DNA from: Melanocharis versteri | Taxonomy: Eukaryota > Chordata > Aves > Passeriformes > Melanocharitidae | Length of the DNA stretch: 64,000 bases | NCBI GenBank assembly: GCA_013397845.1 | Contig: VZTG01007434.1 | Location: 1,430,073-1,494,072 of the forward strand | Direction: 5' to 3' | Shown: positions 26,332-40,000 of the stretch, piece after piece | How the letters are laid out: each line of letters begins with the position of its first letter | Numbering within the stretch: position 1 is the stretch's first letter | Position numbers and translations under genes: made by a program | The notes under the pieces: generated by a model | Databases searched by the model: none | What the model saw: the letters and a program-made list of their open reading frames with translations, nothing else | What the model was told of the DNA's origin: nothing

Positions 26332-29300
26332 CACTGTACATTTTCCTTTGGAGAAGCAGAGTTTTTCAGACAAAAGGTGAACACATTTAAAAATCTTACC
26401 TTTATTTTTGTATTTCCTTTCTTAAATATGTGGATTCTGAATTTCTCAGCATCCCTTATAGCTCTTTCTTTTCTGTTGAGAGGTTAAGACAAATTTTGCA
26501 GAAGTTAAGGTAAAAATGAGAAAATGATCTGTAGATGATTAAGCTGGGGTAAAGTTAAGCACAGTGATGTCTGTGGAGGTAATGACATGAAACAATGCAG
26601 GAAGCTCAAAAGAGAAGCAGCAGAACTTTCTGGGAAGCCTCAGTTGTGCTCTCAAAACACCCTCCATTCTGTGTAAGCTTCCAGAGATATGTTACTTCCT
26701 GACATTTTAGTTGTTTTCATTTTTTTTCCCACAAGCTTTTTATCCTTGTCAAAAATCTCAGAATAATGCTGCATGTTATCTATTCAATATATAGAGAAAT
26801 TACAATTAGTACTGAAAGAGGAGTATGAGGAGCATAGGTTAAACAATGAAAAAGGATTTCAGCTCCTTGACCCTTGCTGAGAGAGAAAATGTACAGCATA
26901 TTAATAATTTATACATATGTCTTATATATATGAAGAATATGTACAGATGAGGGAAAGCTGAGGATATGACAGAAAGCAGAAAATGGAGTAGATCTCAAAA
27001 AAATGTAAAAGGTTTATTTCACTCCTGTAAGAAAGGACGTAGAGAAAGAACCGCCGCATAATTTTTTCTGTTAAAAGTTTATTTTCTTTTAAAACACTGT
27101 TGATTAAGAAGTATAGAACCAAGGTGTTTATACTAAAAATAATAGGTTTTGACTCTGTACCTGTCATATACTTCCATAAGAGAAGCTGGCATTTCCATGA
27201 ATAAATACTGGAACAGAATTCAGAAAACTTAGGAGGAAAAAATCTCTTTACAGCCACAACCCAAAGTACATGGAGAAAAAGGAGGGTGAAAATATATTTT
27301 CTTATGACAAAACTTGTTTTATATAAAAGTTGACAGGCTGCGAAATTAATAGAGGCAGTTGAAACTAAGAGAAACAAATCAGGGCTAATGATAAACTTGT
27401 TGAAATTATGTCTGGTTACTTTGAGCACCTCTAAAATTAGCATATGGAGCCCTTTCTATTTAGGCCAGCTCTACTGAAACAACTTGTTTACTCCTGAGGT
27501 TCTTACATAAAAGTGCAGTGATATTAAGACTACTTGCAAATTTCTGCTTTCTTCTTTTAATTTACTTGGATAAATAGTATAATTTCTGCCTAGGCTCATG
27601 TTAAAACAGTTTTTGTAAAATGTAATATCCTCACTAAGACATTCTTGAGAATTATCATAAAGAAAATATGTCTGTGAGGAAACTTAAATGAAAGATACAA
27701 TGAGGGCTCCTAGGACTTCCTCCACAGAGTTTATAATTAATGTTAGAGTTTGAAAAAAAGTAAATTCCATACACAACTGTAGAGATTTTTACGAGTAACA
27801 ACTGGTAATTTCAGCTACAGCTGTAATGCATAAGTATATTAGATGTGTAGGGGTTAAAATTAATTTATTTTCTCATAAGTAATTTTTGTTTAAGTCAAAA
27901 TTGTTTTGTAATAAGCTTATTTGAGCTCCTTATTTAAAGAACCTCATAGCTCCACTACAGATGTCAGAAAAGCCTGCTAGAGGGCAAAAAAACTCTGAAG
28001 GGAATATTGTCTTCTGATAGACCCTTGGATTGCAAAGCAGGATACTGAAGAATGAAAAAGGAACTACTGCAGTTCTTATCACTAACATAAATTCAACTGC
28101 ATACAGAGGCACAGAAAACGTGTGTATGCTTAATGAAATTATATACTTGTTGTCTGTGTGAGTATTGACTACATATAGAGGTACAAGGTCAATGTCCTGG
28201 AAAAAAATTAATATTTGTGAGCTGTGTCACGTGCACAGTTCTTGGATAGTTGTAGTATTGCTTGCCCAGGCACTGAGCTGCTTATACAAATGAATGCTCT
28301 CAGATTGTGCCCCGTTGGGATTAGAAGCAGAGAAGGGCCATGTTAACTGTATTGCATGATGGCTTCTCAACCTTCTTTTCTGCCACTTGAGAAATAATAT
28401 GAAACTAACTGCCTCCTCCATGTACTGCAACTGTGTGAATGACAGGAATGCAATAAAGATCCATAGCTATAAAAATTGGCTAAATAGGCTGCTACTACGG
28501 CTTATCGCTTGTTTGGAACATTAAAATGAAGGTCATTTAAAACTTTGGAATTCCTCTTTGAAATCCACTAGTTAGAAAAACTTTTGAAAGTTTAATGCTG
28601 TTTCTTGATTTTATAACAGTCAAGAGTAGTTTCTGGTATGAAAGGTTATGTTATTTGTGTCATAACATTCTGATCCATGCAGATTTGTGGAGCCCATGGG
28701 ATTGATGGATGTGTTTGGAAGCCCAGAAGTGCTTGCAATAGCTGAGTACTTCTGTACCATCTTATCTTTCACTTTGTTTTGTTTGTTTATCTTTTAAAAT
28801 ATTGTAAATATGCATATAGATAGATATTAAAAACTGCACCCCAAGGGTTTAGAATTCAGAAAATGTCAAGAGATTGGTTCCTCATATGGAGTTAACTGCA
28901 GCTGCCCACTTGCTTATAAAAACGACCCTTAAATTCCATTCTGGTCCAATCTTACAAAATGATCTCACATCCTTCCCCAGATGACTGGTAAAGCAGAATA
29001 TGTATATACATGCATATACTGAAAAAAATAGTGAAGTAATGTAGTCAGGATTACATCATGTCTACAGTTAACAGGAGCCAGAGGTCTAGGTTTTCTCTGC
29101 AGTTTGTGGCAAGAAGCTGCAGGCCAAAAGGTCAAGAAAAATATTTGGAATTGAACAAGCAAAGGAAAGGTGTAAGAGAAGAAATGGGCAATCTGAAAAG
29201 GTCTTGAAAGGGTTCTCTAGAAAATGCACACTGCTGTAATATTGATCTCTCACAGTTTAGAGAAGAAACTGGTAACATTGAAATCTGAGGGATTTGAGGC

Positions 29301-32300
29301 AAGTAGCAATAGTCGAACAAGCATGATTCAGCTCTTCCTTTTCCACAGTAACTTCATCGCCAATCACACCACAAAACTCGTGAGTTTTTTTAATGTTTTC
29401 ATCATAACGTACAGTAATGAAATACTGTAATTTCTGACAGCATTACAAAATTCTGATACCAGATTCTGTTGTAAATGTAAACATCATTCCTTCCTCAGCA
29501 ATGCATATTAGTCCAAATGCCGCCAAGAGCGGGAGGGGCTCAACTGTTTTGGATCAACTGAAATAAAAAAGTTGAGCAGTAGCATTGATAGTATTTGTAG
29601 TCAAGTCTGCTTCCAATAAACCTTCGTAGTGAGACTTCCTGCATTTGAGTGGAACACAGGTCTGCTGTCAGAGTTGTCATGGAGCTCCTCAAAAAAAGGA
29701 CTTGGAGGTCAGGACATACGTCTTAGATATAACACGGTAAGAATCCTGTGCAGCTTATGTCTCAAGTCTCAAAAAAAGCTTCTGGTGTAATTCATTTGCA
29801 ATTGAAGCCTTAGAGGATTTTCTCTATTTAAAATTTAATTTCCAGAATTACAGCTCTTTAGTGGCCTTTTCTACACAGAGAGGGAACAGTAATTGTAGTA
29901 ATGCAAAATTGCAAAATTATTGGTTTTTATTATTTATTTAAATACATTTTCACAATTTCACTAGAAGAAAAAGTTTCTCAACCTCATCTTTTTATGGATC
30001 TCTTTTTAGTCTTTGGATTTTTCTCATTTCTTAGCTATGTTCCTCCCCTTATGCCAAATTGGTATACATAAGGGAGGTTTTATTTAATTTGACCTAACCA
30101 AATTGCTTTACTTACTGTCCTTCTGTCCTTTGCAATAGTCAAGGAATGTACAATTTGATACTAATTTAATAATTTGCTTAGCAAGTTTTGCCTGTTTATC
30201 ATTTCTCCATTTAATCTTATGATTCAGATATTACTTTTCAACTTAAACATACCATTCTAATTGCAAATTTAAAGCTAATATGATGCATGTAGTTTCATAC
30301 ACAATTTCATGTGATCTTTGACAAACAGTAAAATGATATGTGTCCACAGTTCAAGAACTAAAAATTTAATAAAAAGAAAGGGAAATGAATATTGTTTTTT
30401 CTCGGAATATGTCAACAGGGCATAGGTTTCCTGATATTTTTAAAAATTATGTAGCTATTACTGTAGAACTGTTTAATTTATCAAACAAAACTATCATTTT
30501 CATAATTTTGTTCTTAAAACCCATTAATAAATACCAAATGATGATTCTTGTTATAAAGAAAAATCTTATCCCACAATTTCTCTGATTCTATTCCTAATTA
30601 ATAGGTTTGGTAAAATATCTGCAGCTATATTACTCTCATAATATATATCTGGTATATTTAGTGCCTCCAAATCATCTTTCAGCAACACTCATTGGACATT
30701 TAAAAGGCTTACCTTAAAACAAAGATTTTTATGCAGACTTGACCAATTTAGCTTTGCAATTTTGACTGTATTCTTTATTTTATTTCAGTGATCCTCAGGG
30801 AATGGACACAAAATTGTGATAACAATTAAAATTTCTTTACTGAATTTGCTCCTGCCAGCTGCATGTTAGCTGATTCTTTTTCCTAAGTGTTTCCAAAATA
30901 GTAGACAACCCATGAACTCCACTTCTATGAACGGAATTTAAGGAGTTGTAGGGGCTTAATTCTCTTCATCTACTTATTCAATGCCAAGTATTATTTTCAG
31001 TGTTCGCATCTTTCAATCTTCATCACTTTCATAATTCACAAATTTTTAGCATCTCCTTAATGTGATTACCACTGCTACACTTATACATCTTTAAGTAGCC
31101 ACAGATGGAGTTAAACATCTGAAATTCCTTAGGGTTTTATTATGCTTATTCTCTTTATTTTGAGCTGTGGTTTCTTGTTTTTTATATTTCTTTAGATATC
31201 TGAACAAAACTAATACACAAATAAACTCTCCCCTCCTCCCCGTGCCCAAGCTTCTAGTTTGTGAGTATACACAGAAATCAAGTTTGGAAGGTAGAGTGAT
31301 GTCAGACAGAAAGGTAAAAGCAATGATGCAGACAACAAAGAGAGTGAAATGGAAGACTATTGTGAATAAAAAAGGACATATTTGGAATCAAGTCTTAGCC
31401 CCAAGTTACCAGAATTCAGTTAAACTCCATCTTCTCTTTATTACTGATAATTTTGCTATTGGGAAGGAAAAACGTCCAGCTCTGATTTAAATGATATTGT
31501 CTTAAGGCAAATAATTCTGAATCATGAATCAATGTGACAATATAATACACTATCACACATATACATTCAGAACAAATGTATTATTTATGTGCTTTTCAGA
31601 GACAGATGCTTTGATGGTTTGGAATAGCTTCTGTGTTGGCACACTGTGTGTTGCTCCTTCCACCCTTGGGAAGGGTGCTACACCTGTCTAAATGGGGGTG
31701 CTTTTTTTCCATGGACATTCAGTAGGAAGCAAAGGAAGAAGGTCACCCAGACAAAAAATCTAGGACCAGAGCTGATCACATCTCTACCATCCCCATTTCT
31801 GATTCTGTATTTATAAGGATAATTAATCAACCTATCTAATTTTTCCTTTCCCTCTTTCTTTCTCCTCCATGTTATGGATTGCTCTCAAGTACCTTGCTAT
31901 GTGTAGGAAGAAAAAATATTTTATCAGGGAAAGGGAAGGAATGGGGAGGAGTTCAATCTGCCCAGCATATGCTGGGGTTTTTCAGGCTGCCAGTACTGAA
32001 ATGTCCTAGAGATTTCTAAAAATTACAGATGACAATTTATTAACTTAGAGAGTGTTTCATCTTACACAGAGGAATTTTGTCTTACCTCATCTTGACAGAT
32101 AAAGACGACCTGATCACAAGGCTAAAAATTAGTGGTTTCTTGGGTGCAAATGACTGCAACTTGATTTCACTACACTACTCAAAATGAATAAAAGACATAC
32201 CAATGAAATATAAACTTGGTGCTTAAAAGAGTCAGTTTAACAAAGGAAAAACAATTACGGGACAAATCAACTGGGAGACAAAACTCAGTTGGAAAACACT

Positions 32301-32847
32301 AAATAGTTACTGCAAACTACTTAATAATTTTTAACTAGATACCTCAAATGCTATCAGCAAAAGTTCAGCTTGGTCAAAACTGAAAACAAGCATGGTTTTA
32401 AAGGATAAATGACAGCATCCATAAAAATGTGGCAACCCCACAAACAATAAATAAGTTATGAAAAGAAAAAAAAATGAGAGCAATTAATATTAATTAGATC
32501 AATTTTTTCAGTAGAAGATTATTTGGAAATAAAAGGGCACAAATAGATTTATAAAATTACCCTTTTTTTTCCTACGATATTTTTAAACTTGATTTGTAAA
32601 ACTCGACATACTGTGTGCTGATGTGGGCATTAATGAGTGAAGGTCACTGAACTCTCTTTAGTTCACAAGTGAACACACTTCTAAGCTTTTGGCCCGACTA
32701 TACCTGCAAGATACATATTTTCTTAATATCCTAGCCTGGTCTTCTCAAAAAAAAGAAATTATGTATCGTGCTGGATTATAATAGACTGGTCATTTACATG
32801 ACTAAAACAAGCTCATGCAATTCTTTGATCTAAACCCAGTGAATTTG
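26332..32847. other. Long non-repetitive noncoding stretch
   Basis: About 6.5 kb of unique AT-rich DNA without any recognised transposon. It includes the longest frame in the window not made of repeats (26922-27443, -, 173 codons). Its translation is hydrophobic and Phe/Leu/Ile/Ser-rich, as expected from T-rich DNA, with no domain I recognise. Confidence 0.55.
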
Positions 32848-33461
32848 AAATCACATAATCACACAGTGGGTCAGGTTGCAGAGACCACAGTGGGTCATCC
32901 AGTCCAACCTCCCTACTCCAGCAGGGTCATCCTAAAGCACATAGCACAGAATTGTGTCCAGCTAGTTTGTGAATATCTCCATTGAGGGAGACTCCACAGC
33001 CTCCCTGGGCAACATGTTCCAGTGCATGTTCATCCACACAGTAAGGAAGTTCTTCATATTCAGGTGGAACTTCTGTGCATCAGTTTCTGCCCATTGCCTC
33101 TTGTCCTGTTGCTGGACAGCACTGAGAAGAGCCTGGCTCCATGCTCCTGGCACCCTCCCTTCAGATACCTGTAGAAATTGATGAGGTCCCCTCTCAGTTG
33201 TCTCTTCTCAAAGCTGAACAGGTCCAACTCCCTCAACCTGTCCTCATAATAGAGATGCTCCAGTCCCCTAACCATATTTGTTGCCCTCAAGAACTGGATA
33301 CAGCACTCCAGATGTGACCTCACTAGGTCTGAGTAGAGGGGCAGGATCACCTTCCTTGACACGCTGGCAATGCTCTTCCTGGTGTACTCCAGGATATCAT
33401 TGGTCTTCTTTGTCCCCAGGGCACACTGGTGACTTGTGGGCTACTTGTTGTCTACTCACAT
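32848..33461 (-). mobile_element. CR1 LINE, about 0.6 kb, ORF2 C-terminus plus 3' UTR
   Basis: On the - strand this is a 5'-truncated CR1. The 3' end lies at the left ('aatcacataatcacacagtg'). The frame at 33060-33362 still reads about 100 residues of the ORF2 C-terminus: 'VRSHLECCIQF' (usual form VRPHLEYCVQF), 'MVRGLEHLYYEDRLREL', 'LFSFEKRQLRGDLINFYRY', 'LKGGCQEHGARLFSVL' and 'RTRGNGQKL'. The 5' end is at the right, near the 'gggcacactggtgacttgtg' and 'cttgttgtctactcac' segments. The element is dead: endonuclease and most of the polymerase are missing. It abuts a CR1 of opposite orientation. Confidence 0.95.
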
Positions 33462-33470
33462 CCTAATGAT

Positions 33471-33922
33471 TATTTGTAGAGGAGTGGCTGATACCCCAGA
33501 GGGACATGCAGCCCTTCAGAGAGATCTCAACACACTGGAAAGATGGGCAGAGAGGAACTTTCTGAAATTCAGAAAAGGCAAATGTCCTGTATCCGGGGAG
33601 GAATAACCCCCTGCACCAGTACAGGCTGGAGACTGAACTGCAGGAAAGCTGCTCCGTGGAGAAGGATGTAGGAGTCCTGGTGGAAAATGAGCTGTCCATG
33701 TCTATAAGTATCTAAAGGGAGGGTGACAAGAGGGTGGAGTCAGGCTCTTCTCGGTTGTGCCAAGCAACAGGACAAGAAGCAGTGGGCAGAAACTGACGCA
33801 CAGGGAATTCCACCTAAATATGAGAAGAACTTCTTTACTCTGCGGGTGCCAAGCAATAGGATCCAATGATCCATTGTGGTCCCTTTCAGCCTTACCGATT
33901 GTATGACTCTGTGATCCTGTGA
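33471..33922 (+). mobile_element. CR1 LINE with internal deletion(s)
   Basis: The + strand reads degenerate CR1 ORF2 ('gaggagtggctgatacccca', 'tggggaggaataacccc' after one difference, 'aaggatgtaggagtcctggt'). It then jumps near 33713 to the later part ('caacaggacaagaagcagtg', 'aaatatgagaagaacttctt') and ends in 'gattgtatgactctgtgat'. Hundreds of bases normally between these parts are absent, and a second gap is likely near 33850, where the 3' UTR begins early. Its 33745-33840 part closely matches the reverse complement of 33030-33130 in the neighbouring copy. Confidence 0.92.
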
Positions 33923-33957
33923 CTACTGCAACTCTGAACCTGCTGCTTGCATCCTCA

Positions 33958-34095
33958 ACAATGAAGAATGCTGGTAAACTGGAAAGCCTTCAGGGAGGGT
34001 TGAGTCATGTCATGAAAATAATTTAAAGACTGGAAAATATTCTACATATACTCCAGCAGTCTATTTAGCGTATCAGCGAGAAAATTAAGGAGATG
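33958..34095 (+). mobile_element. Very old CR1-like LINE fragment
   Basis: 'aaactggaaagccttcaggg' followed by 'aaaataatttaaagactgga', 'aaatattc', then 'cagtctatttagcgtatcag' and 'cgagaaaattaaggagatg' follows the layout of ancient reptile/bird CR1 ORF2 ends (aaattggaaag...atgattt...ggactggaaaa...ctatttagctta(t/a)caaagagaa). It is much more diverged than the two adjacent copies and is therefore older. The 3' boundary is uncertain. Confidence 0.5.
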
Positions 34096-37000
34096 TCCCG
34101 AGCTGACCCTAGACTCGTCCACATGAAACATCAAAACACAATAGTAGGTTGATCTTCATTCCAGTGTAGAAGGAATGAGATCCATTTCTTGGCAGTAAAA
34201 GAAGACAGAATCAGACTTAAAATTAGGTAGGCACTGTTACTACTGCAGTAATTTATCAGTTTTGCTATACATTTGAGAGGACATTTTTCTAAAAGTCTTA
34301 AAAATTCATTCAATGCGGTCATTCAGCTGCACTATGTGAAGGATAAGACATGGATCACAATATCTGGTTGTTCACTTGACTTGCTCACAAGCCTCTAAAA
34401 GGGAAATTGCCTACTCTGTGAAGTGTTTCATAAATCTCTGACACATTGAAGAATCTACGACTTTGAAAGGACACTTTTATCTTCCATGCCTTCACCAGAG
34501 AGTGGTGCAGATTCTGAAGACATCTGGTGGCTTGACAGAGTTCTACTTCCATTTGTCTGGAAGAGAGAAAGTCCTTAAAAACTCTGTTTCAGTTTTTGTT
34601 TTCTGATGTGGTTCCTGTAGATTGTAGCTGGAGTGCTCCAGACATATTGTTGCTTATCTTGAATGAAGAGTGATACCACAGGAAAATGGGGAGGCATAAT
34701 ACCTGTAGCACAACATGCTCATGATGCTGCTTATTTCTATCATGAGTGGATCTAAGTCCTGAGAAATACAGTCACCCCCTTTTCAGGGCTACCTGCCATA
34801 CTCAGGTGGCTAGGATCTCAGAGTAGGGCAATAAGTCCACCACAAAGTTCCCTGTGAAGGAAGAGTCTGGGGGAGAAAAAAAGGTCCACAGTTTATGAGC
34901 CATCTGAGTGCTGTAAGTTGAAAGGGGAAACACAACAGGAAGCATTTATATCTAGAATGACAGTGGCAGCAGGCTGTAAAGAAAAAGCATCCTTTCTCTG
35001 AGCTGTCTGAAGAGTGGAAGTTTGCAAGCTGGATCTGAAGGAGCTGTGGAAATCAAACATCTAGGTTGAATGAAATCACTATAGCACAGTCTCTTTCTGA
35101 ACATCTTTTGTGTAAGAGTTCAGAAAGGCAGTATGAGAAGCAAGTCAAATCTAAGGTAAATTACTGACATCAGTGCAAGAAGCTGACAGGGAAAAATGAA
35201 AGAGGAATGGAAGTTCAATAGAGCATCCACTACTGAAAGTATCTCTTGAATGTTTTTGGTGTTTTTAATGTCCCAAAGACAGTGTTAGAAAAACTGTTAC
35301 GAGAAGGGAAGTTTGACTATATAGAAAGGGTTTTCTTTATATTTTGTTTTAATGTCAGCTACAGAACCCTTCCCTCTCTATATATTTTATCAAACCATGT
35401 TTTCAGATACAGCTAACCAATGTAGACAATACTTTTATGATAAACACTTTAATATGAGAACACTCACCAATTTCTAATTTAAAATTATCATAGAAAGCTA
35501 TAATTATTTTGAAACTGGGGGCAAGAGTCAAATATTTTAAATTGTTTCAGTTTCTGACTGGTATATTTCCTTGAAAATATGTAAATAAAAGTCACAGAAT
35601 CAAGGCACTCCTTTTTATATTTTATGTACGTAAAATGTTTCCAAAATATTAGAACATAATAGTGTATACATAAGGGCTTGAAAAGAACTATCAAAGCATC
35701 TTTCCTTTTCAGCTATCTGATTAAGTTGAATCAAGCATTATATAGGGTACTGGAAAAGCACAATCAATTTACAGAGCCAGAGACAGCTTCCCTCTAGATG
35801 TGAAGAGACATACAGCAGCACATAATGCGATTGGGATCATATGTGTCAGATGGGGCAGCATCAGTGAAGCCTTAGTCAGTCATTCCCTACAATCTGCTCC
35901 ACATTTTGAAGAGTTTTAACTCCATTTTTCTTTGTCTTAGGCATTCTGTGGCCTTTTTGAACTGTAGAAGTCTGTTAGAGAATCGTATCAGGTCAGAGTA
36001 GTAGGTCTTTACAGTTACTTTTCAGCTCCCTGTGGAGAGATTCAACCTGTGGTGCTGGGCAACAGGGAGGCAAGCTTTCAAAGAGCAGCCAGTTTCACTG
36101 CTGGGAGAGACCATATCGAGCAGAGCTTCTCTGCATTGCCCCCTTTCTTCCTGGCTGTCGTCTCCCAGTCTTCCTGGGTGTTGGCCGAGCTTTCCACTGC
36201 CTCAAGTTCATTAAATATACATTGAGCATGGGAGGCACTGTAGCTGTGACTGAGTCTTCATAACAAAGGTAAGCAAAAGGGCAGGAAGATTTTTGCTAAT
36301 TTAATGAGATGCAGCATGGCTTTTGAGGACTTCAGCTCCAAGGAAGGAATATGGCACTGATTGCCCCTCCATTTCAGCATATCTTTTTTCGCCCAAAGCA
36401 AGTTGCACACAATTTGTCTTCTGAACAGTAAGACCTCTGTTTCTCCTGCCTGAGGCCTAGCAAGAGGAAATGCTAAGCTAACTGGAACCTGGTTATTTGT
36501 ATTGAATTAGTACAGTCATTAGGACTTTAACTATTTTTATTTGGTGACAGTTTGCTACTGATACCACCTTTGGGACAAGCGCCTCTCTCTTTTATGTTGC
36601 TTTTCTTATCACTGACAGGAGAAAATGACTGATTGGTTTTGGCCCTTGCTTGAAACTCCTTTTCGTGACTTTCTTGAGTGCATATCCTGTAGCAAATAGA
36701 TACTGCTAGTATGCACCAGTCTTCATTTACCAGCCTGAACAAGTGCTGACAGATGAGGGAGCTGACAGTCTGCCTACTGTTGAAGCTGGAAGATATAGTT
36801 ACATGTGAATTTGCTGGCTTTTTAGACCTGAATAACTGCAATTGTGTATAAGGGTCACCTCTGGGCTCAGTTATCATTCTGAAGAAAAAATGGAAATTTT
36901 TTTAAAAAAGAAGTCATATATTTTTGGCCTTCTGCTAAGTGATGCCCAAGGAATGAATGGCCTTGGAAAGTCAGGTTGTCACGAAGTGGCACAGAAAAAA

Positions 37001-40000
37001 ATTAGACTAATGCTATTATGATGGCAAGCAGAGATGTTAGGCATATTTATTATCCAAATTAAACCACTGGAATTTTTTCCAGTAGCAGTGGCTTTCAAAA
37101 CGGTCTCTCCCTCCCCTGCTGTCTGTCTGCCTGCCTGTCTGTCCTGAAGATTTTCGCACCATATTATGCAATTATATGTGTCATTGTCAACTTTTCTATT
37201 AGGAGTCTGCTCCTCCACTGTCTTCAGTCATACTAATCATGCAGGACTCTACTCCGGAAAATATAAGGCCATCATGATTCAGTTTATAATCCCACAACAC
37301 TGCTAGCCCTTGAGAATTTTGTGATAGTGGTTTGCCATAGCAATATAAATAACCAGAGAGGACAAACACAAAACTGCTCTGCACTCTATGGTTGTATTTT
37401 CAGGTAGATGATGTTTTAGTAATCTTTGTTTTGGGTTAAAATTCTTTTTCTTTTCCCTATACCAGTTTAAAATCAAAATTTCAAAGCCTTAGTAAGCACC
37501 TTGTAATTGAAAAGAAATTTTTTAACCAACTATCTCCTTGCTGACCGTAAGCTTCTTATCAGCATGAATTTGAAGAGCAGTAGAAAAAACCACTTAGTGT
37601 TTGCTCTGACTCCTCTTAGCTTCACAAGAAGCAGTAGACTCTAGGTGTTCATCGAATGGTGACCACCTGCATATCCTAAAATCTTTTACACTCAACTTTT
37701 CTTTCTCTTCCTGTGTTGCAAATATAGTTAATTATTAGTTCAGCATATTACTCCTTCTAGTGGAAAGAATTCCTGTTCTACTATGGGTGCTCTATCAGAG
37801 GTGCTTTGTTAGAGCATTACCCGAAAGTTTTTTCAAATTCTTTAGAAATGTTGTTTCAGAGTTCATTCTAGTCAGTGCAGAAAACAGTCATATGCATCTA
37901 ATTATTTAGGCAGGCTGATATCTACTGTATCAGCATACACAGAAAAGTGATTTATTTTAGCCTTTTAAAGGTTTATACCTTTATTCTTCTACTGCACATA
38001 GTTTATCTATTCAAATCTGCTTTGCCTGCTGCTTTGATATAGTCACAGAGAATGGTCTTATTAACATTATGTTAAGGGCACTCAGCAGAAAGAAAACAAG
38101 CTGCTATCCTGATCTCATTCTTGTTTATTATTGACATTCATAGAGCATTTTTCTCATAGAAATTATTTTTGGTTTGTTCTAATGATGAATGTAAATATTT
38201 TCAATCCTATAAAATTCTAATGTGACTGAAGAACTGATAAAAAGATCACAGGAAGGAAAGTTGAAAGGTAGGGGATTTATAGACATACTCTTTAAAATTG
38301 TTTTGCTTTTATTTCTTGTTAATACCCGTCTAGCACAACATCTAATTATCATTCTGGATAAAACACAACATTATTAAGGCTTCAGTACACTCATAGACAC
38401 CTTTCAATTAAGGTGCTCGAGTTCACACAAAACACGCTTTCCAATCCTCAGAAAAAGCTTTCAAGAAAACCAGTTGAGTCTTGACAAGTTTATGTTAAAT
38501 AAAAGGAAAGAGACTTTTCAAAGCTTGTCTGGGCCCTTAGAAAAAACCAACAAAAACCCCTCCAGAATTATACAGAAACATTTTTCAGGCCTTTAGCAAA
38601 AAGAAGCAAGAACTCAGGAAATCTACAATTTTTTTAAGTTCCAGGCTGATCTCAAAAATTTCCTACCATTTTTGGAAATAGTGCTTTTCAGAGGCTAAGT
38701 ACTTTCACTGGAGTTTCCTCACTCTACATAGAGTTGTACTGAATTTGAACCACTTAATATTTTTATGGAGGAGCAAAGTAGATCTGGCCTAAGACTGGAA
38801 AAAAATCGGTGCCTGTCAGGCCGGTGGAACAAACTAGTGTTTTGGAATCTATTCTTTGATCCCCAAAATTTATGTACCCAGTTTTATTGTTACCAACTAG
38901 TCAACATACCTTCCTTTGCTTCTTTACCGGAATGACACTTTGTTATGAATTCGTTGTAAAATGGATTTCAGTAACATGTAAATGAAATTAAAAAGGAATC
39001 CTACTGCAATTTTCTATTTCCTTCTGTAGAACATTGAAAGTACTAATCAAATTCAATGCAAAAAAGAAGAAAATCAAGTGCTTAATTTTCTGTCTTTTGT
39101 AGCTTTTGTCCAAGCTAAACTTTCTTTCCCTGCATTCTGTTTTCTTTCTTTTACTTAGATAAACTGTCTGTCTTTCTAAACAGTACTTATGGTTTAAAAA
39201 AAAAAAAAATGGAAGTAATCTAGAGTTCACTTACAGATCAAGTACCATAAGCTGCTGTTTTTAAGTATCCTGAAAGTTTATTAATGCTTTCCAACTCATT
39301 TCCTACTTCCCTGCCAAAAGCAGTCTTTAGTGGACTGTAAAGTTTTTTAAATAATAGACATCTGATCCAAGTTTCTTATGATTTTTCTTTTCAAGAGATC
39401 ACATACTTTCAGAAATCTGGTAAATTTTTATTGCAATATAAAAATCTGGTATTTGGACTGGGTGCTAAGAGTTGTGAACTTATTAGCCTTTTAACATCTG
39501 TTAAAAAATTCATTTCCTCTTTCTGAGAGATTCATCTTTGTTTTAATACACATATTCATATGATGTTTAAGTCAGAAGAATAAAAGATTGCTGACCTTCC
39601 ACTCACAAATAACAGTATCTGATATCAAAATGGTCGTGACCTTTTTAGAAAAAGCACTCTTTTGAAGTGAAATGCAGGCTTGTAAAAAATTGTCATTTGT
39701 ATGTATTTTATGAGCTTGACAGCAGCATTTGCATCTCTAAATAAAGGATCTCTTTGATCATGTATGAATTCCAAAAAAGAAGCAGACCATCTATTTGTGA
39801 TCAAATATCACATGGATGTAACTTTATGTTCCCCCAAACATACCTGACAGACTCTTAAATTGGGGTTTCACCAAACTGTGATCTCACAGAAGACTAGCAT
39901 CAGGAACAACAAGTGCAGAGGGACCCTTCTGAACACAAGTCAGTCTTAAGTATCTCATAGAGGCTTGGGGTCTTGGGTCTGTCACATTTATGTAGCCACA

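Noticed and set aside
26922..27443. 173-codon open frame on the - strand, hydrophobic
   Set aside because: The amino-acid make-up (Phe, Leu, Ile, Ser) is what T-rich DNA gives by chance. There is no domain, no repeated membrane pattern I can tie to a family, and no supporting splice or promoter context.
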